Source: Ophiosphaerella korrae (lineage: Eukaryota > Ascomycota > Dothideomycetes > Pleosporales > Phaeosphaeriaceae). Taken from it: a stretch of 18,560 bases of DNA. The stretch lies in assembly GCA_028456385.1 (NCBI GenBank), contig JALNQF010000637.1, positions 1 to 18,560 on the forward strand, read 5' to 3'. The translations under genes and the position numbers were made by a program. The notes under the pieces are model-generated. The model was not told where the DNA came from. It ran no database searches and saw nothing but the letters and a program-made list of their open reading frames with translations. Every line of letters begins with the position of its first letter. Positions within the stretch are counted from its first letter, which is position 1. Below are positions 1 to 10,140 of the stretch, piece by piece.

Positions 1-1240
1 AAATTAACTATTTCTAGAGTATTAGTACTAGGTAATAGTTAATATATTAGAGAGAGTAGTAGACTTACTATATAGTACACTATTAAAAGACTATACTATT
101 TATAGCCTCTACCTAGACTATAGTAAAGTATAGTCTTATCTAGATAGTAGTTATAAAAATATCTTATGTAATAAAGTAGACTAAAGTAAGGGTAGAATAG
201 TATATTGTAGTTATGCACCTAGCGCACGTAATAAATAAAGTCGACGCAAGTTACAAAATACTCTTTATATTTACTATACTATAACTTACCTTACTATTAA
301 TTGTATAGAAGACTATAAGCGGTTTTAATTTTAGACCCTATACTAGAGGGTAAGAGTTTCGTGTTATTGCTATTACTATGTTCCTCTAAAGACTATTTTA
401 ACTAATCTATTTAAGGTAATCTATTTATATCTATTGTCGCGTTGTAGTTTGCCTATTATATAGCTAGCTAGATAGGTAGAGAAAGTAACTATAAAATTTT
501 TATAGGGCTAGATAAATCTATAGTATAGAGCTAAATTAACTATTTAGATAATTACTATTAATATGTTTTAACTAAAAACATAGTCTCTAGGCGCCTTTAT
601 AGTTATTAACTTATACTAAGTTCTTACTTATAGGGAAATATAAATAGTTTAAAAAAGGAACGTTATAGGCGCTTTATAAGTAGTTTTAATTAGTCCTTAG
701 TAGTAGGTCTAGTAAGAATATATAGCTTAGAGTTAGTTAGCGCTAAGGGCTAACTTAATATAGTTTATTGCAAGCGACCTTGCTACCTAGTATAAATACA
801 AATTATAATAAAGGGAGAAAGGGAGAGAGGTTGTAAACAATTAATCGCTAATTAGCTAGCTAGCTACACTAGTTCTATTTGTACTAAAACAACGTTGTAT
901 AAATATATATATATAATAGATTAGGTAGCTATAGAAACCTAGTATAAAGTACTTAAGCTAATAATATTATTTAATACATGTAACACAATTTAGCATTGTA
1001 AAGCGTTCTATTTTTACGTATTATAGTAATTAATTAATTAAAAGAGATATAGTATAAATCCCTAGAATTAACTTCTATATACAAACTGCGATTACAATAG
1101 ATCTAACTTATTAGTTGTTATAACTATAAGTTAACTAGGAGCTAGGTTTACTAAATGTTCCTTAAGGAAGTTTAGGATAGTAGTCTCTAATACGCAGCCT
1201 TTAAATAGATGTAAGATATCCTTGAAAACAATAATAGCGT
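1..1240. other. No supported gene; decayed DNA
   Basis: No frame on either strand stays open in a convincing way. On the minus strand between about 330 and 760 one frame is somewhat less interrupted, with all stops TAA/TAG, but I recognise no domain. Simple-sequence patches such as the AT run near 902-916 and TAGCTAGCTAGC near 850-868 fit RIP-driven convergence on TA-rich words. Confidence 0.5.
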
Positions 1241-1261
1241 CTAATAGTATTCTTCCTATCT

Positions 1262-2510
1262 AATAGAGAAAATCGAATAGATACTACTTTATAATGTCTA
1301 ATTAATAAGGTAGAGGTAGAGGCGTAGGAAGTAAAGCTATAGCTATTAGCTTGTTCTAAGTAGTTACTAAGCTATTATATTTGTAAACACGCTTTATATA
1401 GTTAACGAGGTTGTACTTACAAGAAAAACTATAGTTACTTTCTATACAATTATAGTTAGAGAATTTATAGAAGTAAGGATGCGCACTATAACTATATATA
1501 CTATATCTCTTACTTATAATAAAGAAGGTATATAGTAGAAGAAAACTAAAAGCTAATATAAGTCTTCTTACTATAGTAGAATAGCTTTAAGTACAAGTTT
1601 ATGTACCTACTAGATAGCTATTAAATAGTTCTTTCTAGGTAGGCTATAAAGTAACTAACTTATATTTATATTTAAGAAGTGTTAGCTTATAGCTGTAGCT
1701 AGCCTTACCCTCTTTAGGGTAGTAGTAGTTACTATTATTTTTAGGTAATTGTTAGTATAGTAGATAGCTACAGCTACTACTATTAGCTGTCTCTAGTAGT
1801 AGTAAATAGCTATAGGCGCTCTTATTACAATCCTCTTATAGTAGCAATTAAGTAATATTAAGCTATAGGCTAAGTTCTCTCTCTAGTAAATTAATAGTTA
1901 GAGTAAGAGTAGAGTAGCTATTACTATAGCCTTGCTACTAAAAAGGCTACGCTTAATTAATACTACTAGTAGTAGCCTAGAGATCCTTTTATAGTAGCGA
2001 TTAAGTAATATTAAGCTATAGGCTAAGTTCTCTCTCTAGTAAATTAATAGTTAGAGTAAGAGTAGAGTAGCTGTTACTATAGCCTTGCTACTAAAAAGGC
2101 TACGCTTAATTAATATCGTTAGTAGTATCTTAGGAATTACAAGTAAGAATAGTTCTTAGTAGAACTAATAAATTATTATAATTACAAAAATTTATATCTA
2201 AGAGTATTAAAGTTTGTAGAGATACTAGCTTAGAAGCTAGTATAGGTTAGATTAGCTATGTATAAAAGTAATTCCTAGGATATAGATTACTAAGACTAGA
2301 TAACTTATAATATGTAAGGAGTATAGTTAAATTTGCTGTAGATTTGCAGCTATACTTAAGATATCTTAATAGAAGTTTAAAATCTAGAGTTAGTAGCACC
2401 TACTTAGATTTACGAGGCTCTAAATACAATAGTATTATTTCTCTTATCTTAAGATAATTTATTAGCTATTTAGTTAACAATATATAATATAACGTAAAGA
2501 GGCGTGCAAG
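1262..2510 (+). pseudogene. Unrecognised relic with 51-codon duplication, exon 1
   Basis: The frame starting at 1262 is interrupted only by TAA/TAG. It passes through a 153-bp duplication without losing phase, then reads on to a GTAAGT at 2511. The middle part (about 1830-2135) is rich in Gln codons once TAA/TAG are read as former CAA/CAG, with recurring VLSLVN and SLATKKATLN segments. The later part (2160-2500) looks helical, with phrases such as FLVELI and VLKFVEILA. A patch near 1382-1500 has Cys and His residues (CKHAL, RGCTYKK, KDAHYNY) that could be a decayed zinc-binding region, but no standard spacing is clear. A TGA at 1212-1214 lies just upstream, so the true 5' end is unknown. I do not recognise the family. 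It probably continues into the segment from 2560. Confidence 0.5.
1830..2135 (+). repeat. 153-bp tandem duplication, two copies
   Basis: The copies are 1830-1982 and 1983-2135. They begin ATCCTCTTATAGTAGC and ATCCTTTTATAGTAGC and stay near-identical for about 120 bp, then diverge in the last 25 bp. The period is 153 bp, exactly 51 codons, so the duplication preserves the reading frame of the surrounding relic. Most differences are C/T or A/G, as expected for RIP after duplication. Confidence 0.88.
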
Positions 2511-2559
2511 GTAAGTATATACGTATATAAGGGAAGGGGTAACTTACTAAAGAGAAAAG
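2511..2559 (+). other. Candidate spliceosomal intron, 49 bp
   Basis: GTAAGT at 2511 follows a frame open from 1262 in phase 2. A TTACTAAA, close to a branch site, lies at 2544-2551, and the sequence reaches AAAAG at 2559. Removing 49 bp joins the upstream frame to the different frame that looks coding from 2562. A second acceptor at 2565 would also fit the phase. The branch site is imperfect and AT-rich DNA makes such matches by chance, so this stays tentative. Confidence 0.35.
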
Positions 2560-3363
2560 AGTAAGATAAAAAGTACTTTAGCCTTGTTAGGATATGTATA
2601 TAATATACTATTTACTATAACCTCTTTCTAATTGTTAGCTCCTACACACCTAAGAGAGGTAATTCTAGGCTTAGCTATAGTAATACCTAGTATCAGCCCT
2701 ATTGTAAGCAACTATATCGCACTATTAATCTTACAATATTGCTTTCTTTACTTAATATAGGTTAGGAAGTAGCCTAGGTTATATTATATATAAGATACAC
2801 TATATCTTATACTATAACGTAGATACTTATTAAACTCTAGAATCCTATAGATTACTACCCTAGAGATTAGTATTGCACGTATACAACAATTTTTGTTAGT
2901 ATCTCTATATAAGGTACTAGAGGTAATAGGTTGTATTATTCCTTATTAACTAAATTATTCTAACTTAAATAGATATTACTTAGTATAATAAGATAATTTT
3001 ATAGAAGTTTTATAATAAAAAGATATATTAGAAAAGTAATAAAGGTCTATACCCTACTTAAACAAACAATAATACTATGTAAAAAAGCTTTTAATAGAAT
3101 ATAATTTACTACTAACAACTATACTTTGCTTTTATTAGAACTAATACAGAGTACACTACGTCCTAACCCTATAGACTGCACGATATTAAGGTACGTAGGA
3201 AGGTAGAAGGTAAGTAAATGTAACCTAAAACTAATAGTAGAATAACAGGTCCTCGTAGTATTTCAAAAGGGATAGAGATAGGCGCTAAATAACGTTTTTA
3301 GTACTATCGTAGGGAGTAAGACTAAGTGTAATATAAGGTTAGCAAGTTCTAAGTTAAGAACAA
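2560..3363 (+). pseudogene. Unrecognised relic, probable second exon
   Basis: Here the frame with codons at multiples of three is the least interrupted, whereas the frame used upstream becomes full of stops. All interruptions are TAA/TAG. Open segments include SSYTPKRGNSRLSYSNT near 2635 and a long stretch at about 3000-3170 reading RKVIKVYTLLKQT and then LLLLELIQSTLRPNPIDC. The composition is Leu/Ile-rich, with scattered Lys and Arg, and suggests a helical soluble protein. It is probably the continuation of the 1262-2510 relic across the candidate intron. No family is recognised, and the 3' limit is arbitrary because the frame gradually becomes less clear. Confidence 0.4.
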
Positions 3364-4619
3364 TTATTATACTAAGCACTACTCTACTAAATATATATGC
3401 TATTATCCTTTTACAATTAACTCTTAAGTAGCTTTAATTTAAGAAAGTAACTAAGGAGTCGCTATATAGTTAATAGACTAAGTATCTTACTACTCTCTAT
3501 AGCGATTATCTACTCTATTTAGTACTAGCTAACTTACTAGCTTTTTAACTTACAAGAAGAGTTAAAGTAACGTTATAAATATTAATAAATAATATATATA
3601 CTATAATCGTAAAGGCTATAAGTGTATAAGTCTCTATAAAGATAAAAAGTATCTATTTTAAGATTTTATTTTTACTTAAGATAGTAATAGAGCTAATAAA
3701 GAGACTTACTATAAATTAAAGTAGGTATACTCTAATTAGAATTATAAACTTCTAATCTAGAGTAGACGATATCTATAACTCTATAAAGCCTAAGGCTTCT
3801 ATATATATACTAGCTTATAATGTATACTAAATAGGCTTTTTAAATAGGGTTAGGTAGAAGAACCTTTTAAGTATATTATACTAGCCTATTAGTTAAATTA
3901 ATTCTTTGTTAGTAGATAGGGATGTATACTTAACTACCTACACCTATTATCTAGGAGGCTTATAATAAGCACTAAAGAGTATAGTGTACTCCTAACTTAT
4001 ACTAGATAATAGAAATAGTAATAGTAGTAATAACTAAGATACTATAGAGAATTAGGAGCTATTGCTATACCTATATAGACTACTTCTACTCTTTCTATAG
4101 GCGCAGTAGCTATATAAGCGTAAGTATAAGATTAGTTACTATATAAGTAATTAAGCCTAGATAGTTTAAAGATATAATTAGAGAATAAGAGAAAATCTAG
4201 TTATATAGTAGATAGCTGTCGGCGCAGCATAAACCTATAAGAAAGTAACTAGTAAAGGACTAATAAAGGTAGTAAGATAGAGGACGTTACAGCCTTTTAA
4301 GGGGCATATATAGAACTAGCCCGTATCCTTTTAGTAAGGTTATTTAATTTAAATCGCCTTACTTTTGCAAATACTTTCCTTACTTAGAATATTTATTATA
4401 GACTAGAAGTTAGCACGATTAAGATAGCTAGATATAAAGTAAGTATAGCTATAATATAATAGACGAATATTTACAACCTTTTATATAGCAATAGCTAGAA
4501 GCGAGCTATAGTACTAGAGGATAAATACAATTATACTATTCTATACGCGTAGTAAGTTAGGATAGGGCTATATATAACTATTATTGTAGAACTATATAGT
4601 AGCTTACGCTAACTAAAAT
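3364..4619 (+). other. Decayed coding-like DNA, frame uncertain
   Basis: Two + strand frames both show moderately open stretches. In the frame with codons at multiples of three, one segment at about 3480-3580 reads as Leu-rich and another near 3970-4080 is Asn/Ser-rich (LILDNRNSNSSNN). In the frame offset by two, segments near 4000-4360 are open instead (RYYRELGAIAIPI; LARILLVRLFNLNRLTF). I cannot choose between them, and another intron or frameshift may lie here. It may be the 3' part of the relic that begins near 1262. No domain is recognised. Confidence 0.3.
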
Positions 4620-4644
4620 AGAGTAGAGGTTTAACCTCTACTCT
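4620..4644. repeat. Perfect 11-bp inverted repeat with T run
   Basis: AGAGTAGAGGT at 4620-4630 pairs perfectly with ACCTCTACTCT at 4634-4644 across a TTA loop, and the sequence continues with a run of T. The hairpin separates two relics read in different frames. It resembles a rho-independent terminator, but the fungal context argues against that. It could be a terminal fragment of an inverted-repeat element or a Pol III-like stop. RIP acts on both strands, so a symmetric palindrome can persist. Confidence 0.7.
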
Positions 4645-4902
4645 TTTTTAGTTTAGTGCGAGGGGTTTGCCTAAAGCGTAGCTCTTTAGTATCTTCTTCT
4701 ACTTTACCTAATATAAACTAAATCCAATCTAGAGAGATCTAACTTAAGAACAAGATTATAGAACTTAAAAAGAGACTTATAGAACTTAAAGCCTAGCTTC
4801 TAGAATATAAAAGTAGCTAAAGATTAGATAGCTCTCTTTAGTAGATATCTTGCTAAACTAATAATACCTATACTAAAACCCCTATAAATAATTATATTAT
4901 CT

Positions 4903-4924
4903 TACTACTACTACTACTACTACT
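4903..4924 (+). repeat. (TAC)7 microsatellite
   Basis: Seven TAC units run from 4903 into a following T. In the surrounding relic's frame they read as consecutive CTA codons, giving a short poly-Leu tract. Confidence 0.85.
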
Positions 4925-5611
4925 AGATATAAGCTAAATACTAACTCTAGAAGTTATAAATTTCAACCTAAGAGCTTTAAAACTACTAAGAAATTATATA
5001 GTAAAATATAGTAATAAAAGTATTAAAGTTATTAAAGAGATCTAGAGGAACCTTACTAACCTACTTAGCGAAGCTACGACTAAGGCTATTAAAAGTTCTA
5101 ACTTCTAATCTATTCTAACCTTATTACTTATTCTAGATACTATATTAAAAGATCTAGATGTATTATTAAGTTAAACGAGTAAAGCGTTAGCTAAGGGAAT
5201 TATATCTCTTATTAAGAATGCAAATTAAGTAGAAGTTAGGGTATAGAGATTAGTATTCTACTTTCTTGTATTTATTATCGCGTATTTGTAGTTAAAGCTT
5301 CTTACTAAAGATAAGGCCTATAGTTTGTTAGAGGTTATAGGAGTTAATAGTAAAAACACTTAGTAGCTACAAAGGATACTAGGTATAGTTTCTTAAATTA
5401 ATAACGATATTGTTTATATACTATATAAGAAGGGTTAGCTACTTACTCTAGCTATAATAGCTTTCTCTCTAAGTAAGTAAATTTACTATAGTAATAGATA
5501 GTATACTTACTTTAAATAGTTGCACTATCCTACCTATAGTAATACGTATCTCTCTAATATAAAGACAAGGATATTATAATTAAGGCTCTTAAAAAGTTAA
5601 AAGACTACCTT

Positions 5612-5618
5612 AAAAAAA
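5612..5618 (+). other. A7 homopolymer at apparent frameshift
   Basis: Upstream of this run the coding-like frame has codons at multiples of three, and downstream it is offset by two, so one base appears to be missing. An A8 ancestral run would restore one continuous frame. Confidence 0.5.
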
Positions 5619-6074
5619 TATATAGTCTAAAAAAGGGCTCTAGTTTTATTAGTAGTCCTAATTTTATTATATAGTAGGTGCTAGAAATATAGGCTAGCTA
5701 TAGGAAAATTTGTAGTGTACTTAATCTATAAACTAAGAAATAGAAGTTAGGTAGGTTGCCTAAATCTAAGCAATATAGAAAGATTAGGCGTACCGAAGAG
5801 AATAGTAGTAAAGTGCCTAACTCTACGTTACTAATTTTTAGCTATATCAAGTTACTAGAAGGTATATACACTTCTATATATTTATTATTACTTATTAATA
5901 ACCCTATAGGGAATTGCACCTTTGTCTATAAAGATACTGCCTTGTTATAAGAATAATATAAGAATAATAATATTAATACCGCAACTAAAATAGGCTAGAC
6001 TTTAGGACTAGTTAACTCTGCGCGCTCCTAAGCGTGTATAGAACTATCTTAACAACTAATATAGCCTATTAATC

Positions 6075-6334
6075 CTATACAATACTACTAGGAATACGTA
6101 GCCTAAGAAAAAATTCTAGACACTAACTTTAACTAGTATACTATATTTAGCTTACACTTAATGCAAGCAGCTAACTCTATACAATACTACTAGGAATATA
6201 TAGCCTAAGAACAAATTCTAGACACTAACTTTAACTAGTATACTGTATTTAGCTTACACCTAATACAAGCGGCTAACTCTACGCAATACTACTAGGAATA
6301 CGTAGCCTAAGAACAAATTCTAAGCGCTATCTTT
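6075..6334 (+). repeat. 102-bp tandem repeat, 2.5 copies
   Basis: The copies start at 6075, 6177 and 6279, each with CTAYRCAATACTACTAGGAA. The third is cut after about 56 bp. The period is 102 bp, exactly 34 codons, and the frame of the preceding 64-codon open stretch reads through all copies. The unit gives QYY, EYVA, EQILDTNFN and FSLHL segments, with TAG at positions likely to have been Trp (QYYWEYVA). This period and aromatic content resemble a helical repeat, but it is not a family I can name. Confidence 0.88.
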
Positions 6335-6340
6335 CGATAA

Positions 6341-6435
6341 TGCAAGATAGCTTGCAATTAGTAGCAATAATAGTCTCTATAATAGTAAATATTTTTATAT
6401 TGTATATTAATTAATTATAGGTATCCTTTCTATAG
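6341..6435. other. Short intergenic gap
   Basis: This is AT-rich DNA between two relics that converge from opposite strands. No motif is seen apart from TTAATTAATTA near 6407. Confidence 0.4.
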
Positions 6436-7030
6436 TATAATAGTTAAAATTCTTTACTTTAACTAAAGGAATTTAACGTTACTACTAATATAATATTTCT
6501 CCTCTTCTTTACTTATTGCGTAATATATAGCCGTACCTAGTACAAAGTCTTTCTCTTTACTAAATAGAGTTTTTATATATAGAGATAAACTACCTCTTTA
6601 TTAGATAGATACGAGAAGTTGTTTGTAGCTAGGATTGTATATCTAACGTCCTCTAGATTCTACTCGTAATATACCCTAGATTATTAGCTCCTAATATATA
6701 CTTAGTACTATTATACTATACGTTTGTAACTCCTTACATTCTTCGTAATCTATTTAAATAGTATATTTATTACAGTCTAAAAAAAAGTACTAGTTAGACT
6801 CTTCTCTATATTTGTATATCTTTCGAAACCTAGCTCTATTAGAATAAAAGAACCCTCGCTTTCTAGCTATTCTTTAAAGGCCTCTAGATAAGGCTCTGCT
6901 AATTTATCTAGTATATAACTCTAAAGATAGTTAGGTATAAGGAGCTAGGGTCTATAGTTATTGTATAGAACTATTGTTTATAGCTCCTTTGTAGTAATTA
7001 GCTAAATATAGAATACTAGAATAATCTATA
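6436..7030 (-). pseudogene. Unrecognised minus-strand relic
   Basis: On the minus strand one frame runs for about 195 codons, interrupted only by TAA/TAG (about 20). It includes a well-preserved stretch near 6785-6900 (LDKLAEPYLEAFKE, then LESEGSFILIELGFERYTN) and LGANNLGYITSRI near 6650-6690. The mix of Glu, Lys and aromatic residues is protein-like and unlike the poly-Ile/Tyr translations of the other frames. A weaker extension upstream reaches about 7080. The protein ends near 6436, tail to tail with the + strand relic ending at 6340. I do not recognise the family. Confidence 0.45.
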
Positions 7031-7480
7031 CTATACCTAAATAGAAAATTAAACTAGTTAGGCTATAAAAGGAAGAAGCTTTTTACGCTACCTAGCGCAA
7101 CAACGTAAAGTAGATCTAATACTTACGTAACTTTAGTAAGGGGCTCTTAGAGAATCTTAAACCTAAGCTTACGATTAGTATACTAATTTCTAGGCCTAAC
7201 TATAAAACTTTTCGCCTAAGTAGCTAAATATAACTACTTTGTTATTACCTATTAATAATCAAGAACAATCCTATTTATATTTCTATATATAGTAAAGTAG
7301 TATAAGTATATTAGGTTTTTAATAGTTTTGCTAACGCATAAAAGTAGATAGCGTAGAACAATATATACTAAGGTATTGTAATAGTGTAGATTCTATGTAT
7401 AGCGTCTATAATTAACAATTAGCTTTAGGTATAGACTAATTATAGCTATGTAGTATCTTAGTAAAATCGAGATAAAAAAT
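7031..7480. other. Decayed DNA, no supported gene
   Basis: No frame is convincingly open. The last 60 bp may be an extra upstream part of the dispersed repeat that starts at 7481, since the same frame stays open back to about 7435, but the other full copy does not align well there. Confidence 0.4.
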
Positions 7481-8074
7481 TATCTAGACAATTACCTAGG
7501 CGCGAAGTACACTAATATACTACTAAATGTTATAGATAGTATGTTAACCTAAATTAACAACAAGCTAGTAGAGGAGGAAGCTCCTCTAATTAAAGAATCT
7601 CTATAGAGGTAGCGCTTAGCCTAATAGATAAAGGATTAACTAGGTATATTTAGCTACCTCTCTACTCTACTTAGTCTTATGCTTGTAGCTAATAATAAAA
7701 GCAAGACACTACTAGAATCTATAAAGTTAAGAGACGCAAGAAATAAGTAAATATAATAGTAAGTATACATAGAGCTAAAACTAGTAGAAACGTATATACC
7801 TAAGTAAACAAGAGTAGATTTACTAGGCTAGAATATATTAAACCTTACTTACTTATATATACTTATTTGTTATCTATTACCTAATACTATTAGTGCTCTC
7901 TTTAATATAATACTAAGAGGCTTAAGTATTAGCGAAAACGCGGTTTAGTAGCGTTTATCTCTAAAGATACTAGTATAAATTATAGATCTTAACAATATAA
8001 AGTTCTCTACTAGGCTAATTACCCTTAAGTATCTATACTACTAGGATAGCTATTGTACGCAGCTATCTAACTAA
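7481..8074 (+). repeat. Dispersed coding repeat, copy 1 (longest)
   Basis: This segment recurs at 14566-15080 and in part at 13091-13370. Its frame starting at 7481 runs about 197 codons with 16 interruptions, all TAA or TAG, which is strong evidence that it once encoded protein. Order of segments: YLDNYLGAKYTNILLNVIDS, KLVEEEAPLIKESL, SYLSTLLSLMLVANNKSKTLLESIKL (in pieces), IELKLVETYIPK, then LPNTISALFNIILRGLSIS, and finally RLITLKYLYY-stop-DSYCTQLSN, where the TAG is probably a former Trp. It looks mostly helical. I do not recognise the domain. Copy 2 continues into an ankyrin relic, but copy 1 does not: it is followed by unrelated sequence. Confidence 0.8.
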
Positions 8075-8219
8075 TCTATAGTTAACTCTTTTTACTATTA
8101 TGCGTTAATCTAAGTTCCCTATAGACTACTTGCAGCTACCTTAGATTAGTCCTTAATAGTTAATTCTAATTAGCGTAGAGAGCTAAACTAAGAAACATTT
8201 TAATACGTAATATTAATTA
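8075..8219. other. Spacer before the 710-codon relic
   Basis: About 145 bp follow the end of repeat copy 1. The frame of the downstream relic is partly open here back to about 8163, so its true start could lie a little upstream of the ATG at 8220. Confidence 0.35.
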
Positions 8220-8348
8220 ATGTATTTTATTCTTTACTACTATACTATTTACGCTATATACAATCTATAAGCTACAATAGATATATATAGTATATTAGGA
8301 TCTTAAAGCCTTACTATAAATAAGACCTACCTTACGTATAAGAAGCAC

Positions 8349-8468
8349 CTAGCTATAAATAATACGTACTCGAACCTATAAACTATATCTTATTTATACC
8401 TAACCTAGCTAGCTATAGATAATACATCCTATAACCTATAAACTACGTCTTATTTATACCTAACCTAG
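8349..8468 (+). repeat. 60-bp tandem repeat, two copies
   Basis: The units are 8349-8408 and 8409-8468, with the start of a third at 8469 that diverges after CTAGCT. The period is 60 bp, 20 codons, in the frame of the 8220-10352 relic. The unit reads LAINNTYSNL-stop-TISYLYLT-stop, with the stops probably former Gln. The copies differ mostly by C/T and A/G changes. Confidence 0.85.
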
Positions 8469-9959
8469 CTAGCTGCCTCGAAAATACTACTCCTTCTAGC
8501 GCCTATTAACCTATTAACAGCTACTAATACTCTACACGCTAAGGCCCTAGTTTTAAAAACGCAACTAGATTCTACTTTAACAAGGTTTTAGGTACTACTC
8601 TAGGTAAATAATCTTCTAGTTAGGATTGTTACTACATTTAGAGAGGTTATCTCTATTGTAATAGTATATACAATTAATAAAGCTAAGAAAACCTACAACC
8701 TATAATATTAGGCGCTTTAGCAGCGAATTTATATACTTAAAGAAGAGAGTAAGAAGGTAGAAAACGCTAGATTAGCTAAAAAGGATGTATATTTAGGAGA
8801 TTAGTTCCTTACTAATAATAGTAATATTACTTACGTAGTTTGTAGCAAAAGATACTAGGGACCTATAAGGCTACTCTTCTTAAAAAATTATTAGACTACT
8901 TATAAATTAAGATAAGATAAATTTAGAGTATCGTATATAGTAGAAGGCTATAAGGTTACCTTTAGTAGAGAATTTATAGTTAGTAGTCTAATAACCTACC
9001 TAAAATTGTATAAGTATAAAATAGCGTTCCTAAAGGAGTTTAGGTACTATAAAAAGAACTAGTAAACGTACTATAAGCTATTTAGGTATATTAAAAAGGC
9101 AACGCATAGTTACTCTATAGTACCCCCTTTACTACCTATTAAACTACTAATAATAGACGTAAAAGAATTACAAGTAAAACATTTAACGCAAGGAAATATT
9201 TAAATTTATATAACTCTACTACTTATCTATTAAACGCTTACGCCCTTCTCTTTAATACCTATTAATTCGCTAGTAGTTATAGATATCTCTACTATAATTT
9301 CGAAAGTAGAGCTAGTACCTATATTAGTAAGCTTTACACCTAAACAAATTATCCTATTTCTAGGGTAGACAACAAATAATCCTCTATCTTTAGTTACTAC
9401 TGCCTTTAAAGATATTATCTCTCTAATATTAGAACCTATACTTAAGGAAAACAAGAAAATAATAGAGCTTAAGGAATAGCTAGACAATATAGATATATAT
9501 ATAGATAATCTCTAGTCTTTTAATACTAGGCTTAAAGTAGAGGTAAAAGTACTTTAAGCGTAAAATACTACTTTAGAGGTATTATTTAAAAACTTACGAT
9601 AAGCGAGTAGTACTATAAACGAGACGCATCCTATAAGTAAAGAAATATTTCTTACTATACTTTAAAGAATACATACAACTCTAGAACCTAAGTTAAGGTA
9701 GCTAGAAGTAAATTAAGGAGTATATTTAGTAGACTCTAGTTCTAGTAATTATACGCTCGAAAATTATAAGAAAAGGCGCTTACTATTATTTCAAGAGCTA
9801 CTAGAACCTACTAAGTAATATTATAATATAAATTAAGGGCTAGCTTAAGCGCTACAAATAGAGAAGATAAGAATACTAGAAAATTCTTAAAAGGAGGTCA
9901 ATCCCTATAGAGGAAGAGGCCTAGTAAATAAATTCTTTACTAGTAATAGCTATATTAAG

Positions 9960-10140
9960 TGCCCTATATACAAAGAATTGTTCTTTAGTCCTATAAAGCT
10001 ATACTATTTGCAAAAATATTTAAAGGATAAAAAAAATTACAATTAAAAAGTTAGACTTTAGTGTAAGGTACTAAATTATCCTATATCTCGTAAGAGAGGA
10101 TATTTAGGTCTATCTTATAAAAATTACCTAAAATCGGAGC
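9960..10140 (+). other. Possible decayed C2H2 zinc finger
   Basis: In the frame of the surrounding relic, TGC at 9960 and TAC at 9969 (TAC can arise from TGC by RIP) are followed by KELFFSPIKL and Tyr codons at 10005 and 10017 that could be former His. This gives a Cys-x2-Cys-x11-His-x3-His pattern with Phe and Leu near their usual places. The spacing is one residue shorter than the classical finger. A following basic stretch with Cys (TGT near 10065) and KSEHE near 10136-10150 might be a second, poorer finger. This is an inference from mutable residues. Confidence 0.3.

Larger units (their letters stand above)
4645..6340 (+). pseudogene. Coiled-coil relic with frameshift and C-terminal repeats
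   Basis: From 4645 to about 5617 the frame with codons at multiples of three is clearly the best, with TAA/TAG interruptions only. It opens with a heptad-like Lys/Glu/Leu stretch at about 4740-4815 (LKNKIIELKKRLIELKA), a likely coiled coil. Further open segments lie at about 4960-5100 and 5160-5220 (SKALAKGIISLIKNAN). At an A7 run (5612-5618) the good frame shifts by one base. Downstream it includes a 64-codon stretch with no stop (5756-5947) with a basic start (RLPKSKQYRKIRRTEEN), then a tandem 34-codon repeat, and ends near TAA 6338. No start codon is evident. I do not recognise the family. The frameshift could be decay or a homopolymer sequencing error. Confidence 0.6.

Noticed and set aside
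850..916. TAGCTAGC and TATA runs as regulatory sites
   Set aside because: Such palindromic TA-rich words occur throughout the window and are a product of two-strand CpA to TpA conversion.
1830..2135. CRISPR-like or satellite array
   Set aside because: There are only two long adjacent copies with no spacers, and the 153-bp period preserves a reading frame.
2630..4500. Reverse transcriptase or LTR retrotransposon
   Set aside because: No YxDD, integrase, protease or long terminal direct repeats could be seen in any frame I examined.
4620..4650. Bacterial rho-independent terminator
   Set aside because: The hairpin and T run fit, but composition, introns and the Fot1-like transposon indicate fungal nuclear DNA.
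5756..5950. An independent small gene of 64 codons
   Set aside because: It has no ATG, would start at TTG, and its frame continues both upstream and downstream through TAA/TAG into the larger relic and its 34-codon repeats.
9230..9487. An 85-codon open frame on the minus strand
   Set aside because: It is the antisense of the 8220-10352 relic, whose + frame runs through it in phase for 2.1 kb with tandem repeats and continuous protein-like sequence. Long antisense frames are expected here because TTA and CTA codons are common and TCA is rare.
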